NCBI GenBank assembly: GCA_016926375.1
Contig: JAFGOR010000192.1
Location: 1-34,368 of the forward strand
Origin: Bacteroidales bacterium
GTDB taxonomy: Bacteria > Bacteroidota > Bacteroidia > Bacteroidales > UBA10428
Direction: 5' to 3'
DNA: 34,368 nucleotides
Shown: piece by piece, positions 18,834-28,250 of the stretch
How positions within the stretch are numbered: position 1 is the first letter of the stretch
Layout of the letters: every line of letters starts with the position of its first letter
Notes under the pieces: model-generated
What the model saw: the letters and a program-made list of their open reading frames with translations, nothing else
Database searches by the model: none
Told to the model about the DNA's origin: nothing
Position numbers and translations under genes: made by a program

Positions 18834-19571
18834 ATGAGCTACCAACCATCGTGGCGTGAAAAGTTCCAGGTACGCTCGTTTGATATTGGTTTGAATGCCA
18901 TGACGCGTATGAGCAGCCTATGCGGCTATATGCAGGAAGTAGCCGGCAGGCATGCCAATCACCTCGATGTGGGGTATCATTTTATGCAGCAATCGGGAAA
19001 GGCTTGGGTGCTGTCGCGTCTTTTTATCAGAATACACCAATTGCCAGCCTGGGGGCAGGAATTTTATGTTGAAACCTGGCCATTAGGTACGGAACGGATT
19101 TTTTACCGGCGTGATTATCAGATTGATGACGGTAGCAAGGTAATGCTGAACGCTACTTCATACTGGATACTGCTGGACCTGAATACCCGAAGACCTGCGT
19201 TTGTACCTCTCGATGAAGCGGTAATCAAACACAACCAGGGCCGGTACAGCATGCCCATGCCGTCAGAAACTTTTCGTGAGGTGGTTTCGGATGAGTGGCA
19301 GTCTCACCAGGTGAAATACAGCGATCTCGACCAGAACAGGCATGTGAATAATGCACGTTATGTGGAATGGATCTTCAATGTGCTGGATCAGGATTTGCTC
19401 GAAAAGTCAGCACCAACCTATTTTGCCATTGAATATAAGCATGAGGCCAAAGCAGGTGACGTTGTTGAATTGCGCACCACAAGGCCGGATGATAAAAAAC
19501 CTGCCTTTTCAGTTGAAGGCAGGTTCATGAATTCCAATCAGGTAAGCTTCCGATCAAAGATTGTCTTCTGA
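18834..19571 (+). CDS. Acyl-ACP thioesterase family protein
   Basis: MSYQPSWREKFQVRSFDIGLNAMTRMSSLCGYMQEVAGRHA...WVLSRLFIRI...VETWPLGTERIFYRRDYQI...DLDQNRHVNNARYVEWIFN. The 18708 start overlaps the ferredoxin, so ATG 18834 preferred. Confidence 0.88.
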   Translation: MSYQPSWREKFQVRSFDIGLNAMTRMSSLCGYMQEVAGRHANHLDVGYHFMQQSGKAWVLSRLFIRIHQLPAWGQEFYVETWPLGTERIFYRRDYQIDDGSKVMLNATSYWILLDLNTRRPAFVPLDEAVIKHNQGRYSMPMPSETFREVVSDEWQSHQVKYSDLDQNRHVNNARYVEWIFNVLDQDLLEKSAPTYFAIEYKHEAKAGDVVELRTTRPDDKKPAFSVEGRFMNSNQVSFRSKIVF

Positions 19572-19596
19572 TCGCTCCTGTTTCTTATCCTGAGCA

Positions 19597-20616
19597 TTAT
19601 TTAGCGCTGTTCACCTTATCAAGGATTTTCTTCTCAATCTCCTGAGTAAGTTCGGGGTTGTCTGCCAGCAATTGCTTAACCGCATCGCGACCCTGACCCA
19701 GCCGGGTTTCTCCGTAACTGAACCACGAACCGCTCTTTTTTACAACTTCAAGCTCCGTTGCCATGTCAATAACTTCACCGGTGCGTGATATCCCCTCTCC
19801 ATACATAATATCAAACTCTGCCTTACGGAAAGGAGGTGCCAGTTTGTTCTTAACAATTTTTACCTTGGTGCGGTTTCCGAAAACCTCTTCACCTTCCTTG
19901 ATCTGGTTAATTCTTCGTATATCAATTCTTACCGATGCGTAAAACTTGAGTGCATTACCACCGGTGGTGGTTTCCGGATTGCCAAACATGACTCCGATTT
20001 TCTCCCTGAGCTGGTTAATAAAAACACAACAAGTATTTGTTTTGCTGATGGTAGCGGTAAGCTTTCTCAACGCCTGCGACATTAAACGGGCCTGCAGACC
20101 CATTTTGGAATCACCCATCTCGCCTTCAATTTCTGCCTTGGGAGTTAGTGCAGCCACTGAATCGATAACGATGATATCAATAGCTCCTGAACGTATCAGG
20201 TGTTCGGTAATTTCAAGGGCCTGTTCGCCGTTATCGGGTTGTGATATCAGCAGGTTCTCAATATCCACGCCAAGTTTCTGCGCATAGGTGCTGTCGAAAG
20301 CATGTTCCGCATCAATGAATGCTGCAATGCCTCCGGCTTTCTGAGCCTGTGCAATGGCGTGTATTGCCAATGTAGTTTTTCCGGATGATTCGGGGCCGAA
20401 TATCTCAACAACCCTTCCCCGCGGGTAACCACCAACACCAAGGGCTATGTCCAAAGCCAGAGAACCTGAGGGTATAGCGCCTACTGTAACCACAGCACGA
20501 TCTCCAAGTTTCATAATGGCACCCTTGCCAAAGTCTTTCTCAATTTTTCCTAATGTGGTTTCAAGCGATTTAAGCTTTTCTTTCCTGATGTCGTCGATGG
20601 TTTGTTCTTTTGCCAT
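19597..20616 (-). CDS. recA: Recombinase RecA
   Basis: 339 aa; [79 protein letters not shown]. Confidence 0.98.
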   Translation of the reverse strand: MAKEQTIDDIRKEKLKSLETTLGKIEKDFGKGAIMKLGDRAVVTVGAIPSGSLALDIALGVGGYPRGRVVEIFGPESSGKTTLAIHAIAQAQKAGGIAAFIDAEHAFDSTYAQKLGVDIENLLISQPDNGEQALEITEHLIRSGAIDIIVIDSVAALTPKAEIEGEMGDSKMGLQARLMSQALRKLTATISKTNTCCVFINQLREKIGVMFGNPETTTGGNALKFYASVRIDIRRINQIKEGEEVFGNRTKVKIVKNKLAPPFRKAEFDIMYGEGISRTGEVIDMATELEVVKKSGSWFSYGETRLGQGRDAVKQLLADNPELTQEIEKKILDKVNSAK

Positions 20617-20628
20617 TATTTAATTTGT

Positions 20629-21096
20629 TTAATTGATTCCCAGTTCATCCAGGATCTGCTGTGTATGGTCGCCCGTATTCACCTTTCTGATGATCTTCAG
20701 GATGTTTCCCGATTCATCAATCACGTAAGTCGACCTCAGCACACCCATGGTTTTTTTTCCGTACATGTTCTTCTCTCCCCAGGCATCATAAGCCTGCAGA
20801 ATACTTTTATCAGGATCGGAAATCAGGCTGAAAGGAAGTTCATATTTGCTTCTGAACCGGGTGTGTGACTTTTCATCATCGGGACTCACTCCGACAATGG
20901 CAAAACCCCTGTTCAAAAGGTCGCTGTAATTATCCCTCAGGTTACAGGCTTCGGCAGTACAACCGGGAGTGTCATCTTTTGGATAGAAATACAAAACAAC
21001 CTTTTTTCCTTTAAAATCCTCCAGGCTTACCCATTTTCCGTCCTGGTCCTTTCCTTTAAAAACAGGCGCCTTGACGCCTTCAATTAACTGTTTCAT
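20629..21096 (-). CDS. bcp: Thioredoxin-dependent thiol peroxidase (Bcp/PrxQ)
   Basis: 155 aa; VVLYFYPKDDTPGCTAEACNLRDNYSDL. Confidence 0.95.
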   Translation of the reverse strand: MKQLIEGVKAPVFKGKDQDGKWVSLEDFKGKKVVLYFYPKDDTPGCTAEACNLRDNYSDLLNRGFAIVGVSPDDEKSHTRFRSKYELPFSLISDPDKSILQAYDAWGEKNMYGKKTMGVLRSTYVIDESGNILKIIRKVNTGDHTQQILDELGIN

Positions 21097-21323
21097 AGTA
21101 TTCAGGTTTAGTAAAAATACAAATTACGGTTCGATGATTCCAACATTTTTTAAGAATTAATTTCAGTAATATATTAACACCAGAGGAGGATGAATGTTTG
21201 AAGGAGATACCATGAATCTCCTCTGTTTTCTGTTTTGAATGCAACGTTGTCTTTTTGCATCGGAACAGTTGTGTGCCTGATTAAAATACAGTAAATTAAG
21301 CAACAATTCAACCCGCTTAGCGT

Positions 21324-22259
21324 TTGTTGTATATGCGTTACCTGAACATGATAGTGCCGGCCCTGTTGTGTGTTTTGCTTCATCACCCCGCATATGGGAA
21401 CAAGCCTGGTAAGTTATACCGTCTGGACTTTGGCGGTGGCAGTAATGATCTTTCCTTTAAAGTTGGAGTCAAAGGGGGCGTCAATTTTACCGTGATCATG
21501 CCTTTGGAGCGTTTTTCTGTGCTCCAGCCCATTCAGGGAACCGATGCCACAAGTGGCGAAAAGGATTATGCGGCATTATACCGCAACCTTGGATTTCAGT
21601 ATGGGTTTATAGGCTTGCTTCAGATAGGCAAAGCACTCAGCATTTCCCTGGAACCCACTTTCAGTAATTATTCAATTAAATATGATGCCACATCAACCTG
21701 GACGGATGCCTCAAATCCCGCTGACCGCATCGTCATAAACACCAATTACGCCGATAAACTCCGGTATTTCGAAATTCCGCTGGTGTTGAGGTACCAACTG
21801 GGTTCACAGCAGATAAGACCATATCTGGCTGCAGGTTTCTTTTACGGTATGCTCACCGGGGCAGCAGGCAATGTGGAGTCATCAACGGTGCAATATATCA
21901 ACGATGTTGAAATACCTGTGGAAAACAGTATTTATGAAGGCGATATCTCAAACAATTTCATCAATACTCGTCTGGCTGCTTTTCCCGGAGCAGGAATCAT
22001 GGTTGATTTCAGTTTTGCCACGCTCTTTGTTGAGGCCGACTATTATTTTACCTTACATAATGTGACTGATGAATCATCTCGTTATTCGAACCAGCAATCG
22101 GTTGGGGGTTATTACAATGTACCCGACAACCTGCGGCCCGACAATCTGGTGATTAACCTGGGAATCCTCTTTAATATTAACCGTGCAAGCCTGCAAGGGG
22201 GGCAGGGCAGGGGAAAGGGATCTGCTGTTGAATGTCCCCCGGCTTTTAAAAAACGATGA
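21324..22259 (+). CDS. Outer-membrane beta-barrel protein (PorT-like)
   Basis: 311 aa; hydrophobic N-terminus; FKVGVKGGVNFTVIMPLERF, YFEIPLVLRYQLGSQQIRPYLAAGFFYG, FVEADYYFTLHNV. Confidence 0.75.
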   Translation: MLYMRYLNMIVPALLCVLLHHPAYGNKPGKLYRLDFGGGSNDLSFKVGVKGGVNFTVIMPLERFSVLQPIQGTDATSGEKDYAALYRNLGFQYGFIGLLQIGKALSISLEPTFSNYSIKYDATSTWTDASNPADRIVINTNYADKLRYFEIPLVLRYQLGSQQIRPYLAAGFFYGMLTGAAGNVESSTVQYINDVEIPVENSIYEGDISNNFINTRLAAFPGAGIMVDFSFATLFVEADYYFTLHNVTDESSRYSNQQSVGGYYNVPDNLRPDNLVINLGILFNINRASLQGGQGRGKGSAVECPPAFKKR

Positions 22260-22263
22260 TGTT

Positions 22264-23484
22264 ATGTGTTACCCTGCTTATTTGAATTGGTATTTTCGGC
22301 TGCTGCCTGTTTTATGCATATTGCTGTGTGCAACTTCATGCGACATCAGGAAAAGTGATGCCGAACCGTCAGCAAGCTTCACTGCTGTGTACGATCACCC
22401 CGATATGGATTTATCATTTTATCCCATTGACATGGTGCAAACCAGTGATGAAGGTTTTTTGGTGCTTTCGGTTTTTACGGATACGGCACTCAGCACCTTT
22501 CCACTGATACGGTTGATGAAAACCGACAAATCGGGCAAGCTTGTCAGGGAAGAGCTGGTGAATGCAGCATATTGCAGTGCTGTTCCTTCATTGGTAAAAA
22601 ATGGCAATGTGTGGCAATTTGTTTGCATGGATGCTGTTAATCAGAATGTCAAGCTCATGGAAGTCAGTGAAGATCTTTCAGGAATTGCCGAAGTTTCTGA
22701 ACTTTCCGGAAAATACCCGTTGTACTTGTATGCCGACAGCCGGCATGATTTTGTTGTGCTGAGTTTCGACCGGATTGCACGCACCTCGGTACTTACCAAG
22801 TATACTGATGAAGGAACACAGCTATGGCAAGTCAGCTTCAATATCATTGAGGATTATAAGAATCAGGTGGAAACGCACCTGAAAAAAGGCAACAGGCAGT
22901 TTCCGTTTTTCATCACACAGGCCGGATCTCCCAATCTCGCCCATTACCTGGTGAATTGTTTTTACAATTATACCATGACGTTGCTTTTTGCCGGACAAAC
23001 CAGTGGTAACCGCACCGGCCAGCTGAATACCTACCAGGATGATGCTGCAATCAGTTCTATTGCCTTTCTTGATAATTCCCGGTTTGCTGTTTCGCGTTAT
23101 TACATGGGTGCTAATTACGTTTTTCCATCGGTTGAACTGGATATGAATAATACACAGGGAGCCGATACCTTCGATGATATTCAGTTGCCTGAACTCACTG
23201 CCGATGCTGCTGTAAAGTCACTGGCCACCACTTTGAACAACAGGGAGGTTGTTGTGATGGCCAGTCAAACCAAATCAAACCGACTTGTACTTTATTTTTT
23301 CGATAAAGCTGAAGGAGCACTGCTCACTACCCGGTATCTCGCATCAACCAACCCGGTAAAGATTGCCGGCCTGATAGAAACAAGCGATAACGGTCTTGCA
23401 TTGCTGGCGCAAACCTTTGTGGCCGGAAGATTTCCAAGAACGGCCATTTTCAAGGTTTCACCTGAGGACATCAGTTTTGATTAA
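22264..23484 (+). CDS. Hypothetical lipoprotein, possibly beta-propeller
   Basis: ATG 22264; signal plus lipobox (LCILLCATSCDIRKSD); starts 5 bp after the preceding ORF; blades such as MVQTSDEGFLVLSVFTD and IETSDNGLALLAQTF. Confidence 0.75.
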   Translation: MCYPAYLNWYFRLLPVLCILLCATSCDIRKSDAEPSASFTAVYDHPDMDLSFYPIDMVQTSDEGFLVLSVFTDTALSTFPLIRLMKTDKSGKLVREELVNAAYCSAVPSLVKNGNVWQFVCMDAVNQNVKLMEVSEDLSGIAEVSELSGKYPLYLYADSRHDFVVLSFDRIARTSVLTKYTDEGTQLWQVSFNIIEDYKNQVETHLKKGNRQFPFFITQAGSPNLAHYLVNCFYNYTMTLLFAGQTSGNRTGQLNTYQDDAAISSIAFLDNSRFAVSRYYMGANYVFPSVELDMNNTQGADTFDDIQLPELTADAAVKSLATTLNNREVVVMASQTKSNRLVLYFFDKAEGALLTTRYLASTNPVKIAGLIETSDNGLALLAQTFVAGRFPRTAIFKVSPEDISFD

Positions 23485-23499
23485 TCCGTGTTGATGGTT

Positions 23500-25143
23500 T
23501 TACTTTTTGATGATTTTAACAGAATCAGTGAATTTGCCATTGTCAACCCGGATGATGTATTCCCCTGTATGCAGATCGCTGAGATCAACTTGTGCTTCAT
23601 TACGCCCGTAATGTGCTGCGTTCATAGCGGTTTTCTTAACCTCTCGTCCTGAAAGGTCAATAACTCGTATGGTTAATGGAGTCGGGGTCTGCACAAAGCA
23701 GGCAATGGTGGTTTTATTTATCACAGGATTTGGGTAACAGCCAATCAGCCCGGTTTTTCTGTTTCCGTTAATCCGGTCATCAATGCCTGAGGCCCCTGCA
23801 ATCAGATCGAGTCGCTGACCGGTCCACTGGTCAAATCCTGTTGCCTGCATGGCCTCATTTGAAGCGCCCAGCCAGTCCTGTACCACCGATGTATATACCT
23901 GGCGATAGTCGCTAGTATACTTCAGGTTTCCGTTGTTCAGGTCGTTCAGGTTGGGGTTGGTACCCAGAATGCCTCCCTTGAGGCCTTTCCCGAAAAGGAA
24001 TACCGGAGTTGCTGAACCATGGTCGGTGCCATAGCTGGCATTTGAATAAACACGGCGGCCAAACTCGGTAAAGGTCATGGTAAGCACATTGTCCTCAATA
24101 TTCATAGCAGCCAGGTCATCCTGGAAAGCCTTGACGGCAGATGACAGGTGATATAAAAGTGCAGCATGTGTTCCCAGGGTTGCATCGTAGGTTTCAACCT
24201 GTTCGCCATGGGTGTCGAACCCGCCAATGCGGCAAAGGAAAATCCGGGTTTTCAGGTCTCCTTTCAACAGGCGGGCAATAAGCCTGAGCTGGCCCGAAAG
24301 CGTGTTATTCAGGAACGGCTCGGGAGCGCTGAGCGGATATGCTTCAGGATATTCCACAGTAAGTGAATTGCTGCCCAGGTCATAAGCCTCTTTCAGCCTT
24401 CCGGCATACTGGTTCGACTTTTTTTCAAGTTCCATCAGGTAGCGCAGCTCATCACCGGCATGGCTGTCGGGGAACAAAATGGGTGGTTCCACGCCAACGG
24501 TGGTGATCAGATCGTAAAACTGATCCGGGTTGTGGATGTTGATGCCCATGGGAATACCTTCTTCGCGATGAAAGGCGATGGACATCAGGTTTCCCATCTC
24601 AATACCAATGGGGTCGGGCATGTCGTCTGAAGGATATGCTCCGGGGTAACCCGGGTAAGCATGATTGAGAAATCGGCCCATCCAGCCCGATGAATAATCT
24701 GTGGTTGCTTCACCGCCCATCATCACAATATCTCTGCCCCGGAAATGAGACATATTCATATCGGGGTACCCCACGTTTTGCACTATGGCTGCCTTTCCCT
24801 GGTCGTACAATTCCTTGAACCCAATCATGTCGGGGTGCAGTCCAATCTGATCTTCAATGGCCAAAGTAGTGTCTACGTTGATAAACTTGCGTGGTCCGCT
24901 TTCGGGTATAGCAATATTAGCCCTGTAAGTATAATAGGTGTCGTATTGGTTTACGGGTATCAGCGTGTTCAGGGCATCGTTACCGCCGTGTAACTGGATA
25001 AAGATCAGTACATTGTTATTACCATTGGCGGCTGCCGCTTTGAGGTTGCTGTTTGCGGCCAGTAATCTTACAGGCACTCCCGATAACATTACTGAGCCGG
25101 CGGAGGCCATGCCTATGTTGCGTATGAATTTTCTTCTGTTCAT
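23500..25143 (-). CDS. DUF1501 protein with Tat-like signal and C-terminal T9SS type A sorting domain
   Basis: 547 aa; N-term MNRRKFIRNIGMASAGSVMLSG; body NNVLIFIQLHGGNDALNTLIPVNQYDTYYTYR..., MTFTEFGRRVYSNASYGTDHGSATPVFLFG; C-term IGCYPNPVINKTTIACFVQTPTPLTIRVIDLSGREV...LHTGEYIIRVDNGKFTDSVKIIKK. Confidence 0.92.
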   Translation of the reverse strand: MNRRKFIRNIGMASAGSVMLSGVPVRLLAANSNLKAAAANGNNNVLIFIQLHGGNDALNTLIPVNQYDTYYTYRANIAIPESGPRKFINVDTTLAIEDQIGLHPDMIGFKELYDQGKAAIVQNVGYPDMNMSHFRGRDIVMMGGEATTDYSSGWMGRFLNHAYPGYPGAYPSDDMPDPIGIEMGNLMSIAFHREEGIPMGINIHNPDQFYDLITTVGVEPPILFPDSHAGDELRYLMELEKKSNQYAGRLKEAYDLGSNSLTVEYPEAYPLSAPEPFLNNTLSGQLRLIARLLKGDLKTRIFLCRIGGFDTHGEQVETYDATLGTHAALLYHLSSAVKAFQDDLAAMNIEDNVLTMTFTEFGRRVYSNASYGTDHGSATPVFLFGKGLKGGILGTNPNLNDLNNGNLKYTSDYRQVYTSVVQDWLGASNEAMQATGFDQWTGQRLDLIAGASGIDDRINGNRKTGLIGCYPNPVINKTTIACFVQTPTPLTIRVIDLSGREVKKTAMNAAHYGRNEAQVDLSDLHTGEYIIRVDNGKFTDSVKIIKK

Positions 25144-25154
25144 GGCGGTTTGGT

Positions 25155-26834
25155 TTAGAATAACTGAAATTCGGGTGTTTGCATCAGGGCGGCAACCAAC
25201 GTTTCGAGCTGGTTTCTTACCACATCGTCATTACCACCTGAAGTGTACAGGTTCCATTCAGTGGTCCAGGTGGCAGGTGCCAGATTGTCTAAAAACACAT
25301 CGTTGAGGAAGTAATTGTACCGGTCGGTATCTATTTCAACTGCCAGCAGGTTCCGGGTTAAAGTTTGAACCACAGTTTCGGCATCGGAAGGGTTTGAAAT
25401 ATTTCCCGAATTCCTTACCCAGTCGACTATGTCGAGTTGGAAACCGTAATCTCCGCCTTCGTCAAGCCTTCCCATGAGTATGTTGGAGAAATGGTAACGG
25501 TGACCGATGGCATTGGGGGTTATCCAGTCGCGGCTATAGGTAGGTTCCTGGCTGTATGGCGGGTATCCTGATACATCAATGGGCTCATAGAAATCAATGC
25601 CCTGTTCGAGAATCATGGGGAGGATGCCATCAAGGTATGACTTTTGATAAAGATCACTCAAAGATGCAGGCATGTCCACATTAAAGAAACGCAGCGAACC
25701 GACGATGATTTCAAGCGGACTTTTGATGAGAGCACCGATGGAATTGTCGCTGGTAGTCAGTGTATCGGTATCGTAAAAGTGTTCGCTTGCAAGCAATTGC
25801 CGGAGAACGGGTTCCATTTCATAATTGCCGGTTCTGAAAGTTGTTGCCAACGGATTGATGATATCGGTTTCAACTTCCGCTGATATATCCCAGTAAACAA
25901 AAAAGCGGTAAAGCTTTCGGCAAATGAACCGGGCTGTTTCCTCGCGTGCGAAGATCATTTCGATCAGGTCATCGAATTCTTTGATGGCTGCTTCTTTTGT
26001 GGCCAGGTTTTCAATTATCTCGTTGGGCTGAATGGTTTGATTTCCGAAGGCTGCAGTAAACACTTTGGGATTTATATCGTGCCTTACAGCCAGTTCGGTA
26101 GCAGGCAATCCTGTAGAATTTTCGGTTTCAAGTTTGCCGGCAGGAATGTTGGTATCGGGGTCCGGGTTGGTGAAGGTGGGGTCGAACCGCCAACCGGTGA
26201 GCACCCTGCAGGCAGCTTTGATGTCGTCTTCGGTGTAATTGGTGTAATTGCCTTCGGCAAGCTGGGGTCCTCTGCCAATGGAATAAAGTTCGAACATCTC
26301 ACGGGCAAAGTTTTCATTGGGACTGTCCTTATCATTGGTTTCACCGTCGATGTATCGCAGCATGGCATTATCGAGGCAGATTTTTTTGAAAAGGGTTTTA
26401 AAGTTCCCAAAGGCGTAATACCTGAACAAGGCGTTCTGGTAATAAACGGCTTCACTGCTGCCGATAACCGACCATGCCGCAGGCAGGTGGGTATGATAGA
26501 AATAGGTAATGCGTTCCTGCAGGTTATTACCCGATTTACGCATCTGTTCGAGGTGCCAGGCCCTGAAGAAATTAAACAGGGTGTCCTGATCACTGTTAAC
26601 GTCTTCAACAGCAACGGGTTTTGTGGGTGGATTCACCCAACTGTCGCCGGTAAGCACATCAACAGGCGGATCAGGAACGGCAGGAGGGGTAAACAGGGTG
26701 TCGAGAGCCGCTGTTGCAGTAAGTGCAGCAAATGTTTCAATATCGGCCGGCCCGGGACCCCATGTTGCTCTCCGGAGCAGGTGGGCAGCCCCTTTTTTGC
26801 CCAGAACCCCGGTAATCGGATTGAGTGATGCCAT
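25155..26834 (-). CDS. DUF1800 domain-containing protein
   Basis: MASLNPITGVLGKKGAAHLLRRATWGPGPADIETFAAL...NENFAREMFELYSIG...DIKAACRVLTGWRFDP. Internal ATG at 26834 preferred over the 26939 start. Confidence 0.9.
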   Translation of the reverse strand: MASLNPITGVLGKKGAAHLLRRATWGPGPADIETFAALTATAALDTLFTPPAVPDPPVDVLTGDSWVNPPTKPVAVEDVNSDQDTLFNFFRAWHLEQMRKSGNNLQERITYFYHTHLPAAWSVIGSSEAVYYQNALFRYYAFGNFKTLFKKICLDNAMLRYIDGETNDKDSPNENFAREMFELYSIGRGPQLAEGNYTNYTEDDIKAACRVLTGWRFDPTFTNPDPDTNIPAGKLETENSTGLPATELAVRHDINPKVFTAAFGNQTIQPNEIIENLATKEAAIKEFDDLIEMIFAREETARFICRKLYRFFVYWDISAEVETDIINPLATTFRTGNYEMEPVLRQLLASEHFYDTDTLTTSDNSIGALIKSPLEIIVGSLRFFNVDMPASLSDLYQKSYLDGILPMILEQGIDFYEPIDVSGYPPYSQEPTYSRDWITPNAIGHRYHFSNILMGRLDEGGDYGFQLDIVDWVRNSGNISNPSDAETVVQTLTRNLLAVEIDTDRYNYFLNDVFLDNLAPATWTTEWNLYTSGGNDDVVRNQLETLVAALMQTPEFQLF

Positions 26835-27010
26835 AGTTTGTTGGTTTAGTTTATTTGCCAGTAAATGAAAATGATTGTTTAACAGATGATTGCCAATGAA
26901 CGTAATCAGAATAAAGTTACAACATGTTTTGAATTTCACCCAACAGGTTGGTCAATTACATGCATAAAAAAACGCTGATTACGAAAAATTATTATGGTTC
27001 AGTAATTTGT

Positions 27011-27628
27011 TTACCGGGGCAGGTAAACCAGTTTTTTGGTTTCGAAATAGGGCTCAGCAAAGTAGTCGCTGAGGTTAAATACCCGGGCGTTCTTTATAAC
27101 ACTGAGTTCTGCGGAGAGGTCGCCTCCTTTCAGCGCCAGTAAACCATTTTTCAGCGTGTTGAATCCTCCGGCACGGATGTTTTTCTTTACCCACCCAAAC
27201 AGTATGGCTATCTCGGCCACAGCCCTGCAAACAACAAAGTCGGCCTGGGTAGTGAGTTCCTCAAGTCTCAGGTTGCGGGCGTCAACATTAGCAAGTTCAA
27301 TTTCGCTCCGGATGGCATCTACAACCCTGATTTTTTTGGCAATGGAATCTACCAGGATGAATTGCACTTCAGGAAAGAGTATGGCCAGGGGTATTCCCGG
27401 AAAACCGCCACCTGTGCCGGCATCGATGATTGCGGTGCCGCTTTTAAAAGAAATGATCCGGGCAAGTGACAAAGAATGCAGTACATGATGCAGGTAAAGG
27501 TTTTCGATGTCTTTGCGCGAAATCACGTTTATTCGCTGGTTCCAAAGCGCATACAATTCTCCAAGACGTGAAAACTGTTCGGTTTGACGCGGGGTAAGTT
27601 GCGGAAAGTATGTTGCAATGGTTTGCAT
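27011..27628 (-). CDS. rsmG: 16S rRNA (guanine(527)-N(7))-methyltransferase RsmG
   Basis: MQTIATYFPQLTPRQTEQFSRLGELYALWNQRINVISRKDIENLYLHHVLHSLSLARIISFKSGTAIIDAGTGGGFPGIPLAILFPEVQFILVDSIAKKIRVV. Confidence 0.96.
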   Translation of the reverse strand: MQTIATYFPQLTPRQTEQFSRLGELYALWNQRINVISRKDIENLYLHHVLHSLSLARIISFKSGTAIIDAGTGGGFPGIPLAILFPEVQFILVDSIAKKIRVVDAIRSEIELANVDARNLRLEELTTQADFVVCRAVAEIAILFGWVKKNIRAGGFNTLKNGLLALKGGDLSAELSVIKNARVFNLSDYFAEPYFETKKLVYLPR

Positions 27629-27650
27629 GAAGTGGTGCCGTGCAAAACAA

Positions 27651-28250
27651 TTACATTTTTCCTGTTGTATTTTTGAGAATGTTGAAGAGCAATTCGCGGG
27701 CCCGGAATAACTGAGCTTTAACAGTACCAATGGGCAATTCGAGCTCTTCGGCAATTTCTTCGTACGAGAGTTCGCTGAAATATCTCAACTCTATGAGTTT
27801 GCGGTAGCGTGGTTTCAGTTTTGAAACGAGCGACCGCATGAGGTGTATCTTTTGCTCGTTGATCAGAGATTCTTCAGGATCAAGTATCGGAGCCTGGATA
27901 TCCTTGGTGGCTTTCTCGTGTTCTTCGTTGCTGTGATCAAGTGAAACGTGACTTGTTTTCTTTTTGCGGATGAAGTCGATGCAATTGTTGGTGGCAATTT
28001 TGAAAAGCCAGGTGCTGAAAGCGTAATTTGGTGCGTATTGATTGATGTTCTTAAAAGCTTTGCCAAAGGCTTCAATGGTAAGGTCTTCAGCATCGCTGGC
28101 ATTGTTAACCATTTTTAGCAGCATGTAGTAAATGGCGTCGCGATAACGGCCCATCAATTCGGCATAGGCGCGCTGATCACCCTGGGTGGCGCGCTGAACC
28201 AACATATAATCGCGTTGCGCTTTCTCGGATAGATTTGTATTTACTTCCAT
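27651..28250 (-). CDS. ECF-type RNA polymerase sigma factor
   Basis: 199 aa; DQRAYAELMGRYRDAIYYMLLKMVNNASDAEDLTIEAFGKAFKNI, FSTWLFKIATNNCIDFIRKKK, LRYFSELSYEEIAEELELPIGTVKAQLFRARELL. Confidence 0.96.
   Translation of the reverse strand: MEVNTNLSEKAQRDYMLVQRATQGDQRAYAELMGRYRDAIYYMLLKMVNNASDAEDLTIEAFGKAFKNINQYAPNYAFSTWLFKIATNNCIDFIRKKKTSHVSLDHSNEEHEKATKDIQAPILDPEESLINEQKIHLMRSLVSKLKPRYRKLIELRYFSELSYEEIAEELELPIGTVKAQLFRARELLFNILKNTTGKM

Noticed and set aside
26084-26614. 176 aa minus-strand ORF in another frame of the DUF1800 gene
   Set aside because: Shadow frame of an established CDS, low-complexity P/T/S-rich translation.
26037-26828. 263 aa + strand ORF antisense to the DUF1800 gene
   Set aside because: The DUF1800 frame is clearly coding; the long antisense ORF has no recognisable motif and looks like a codon-bias shadow ORF.
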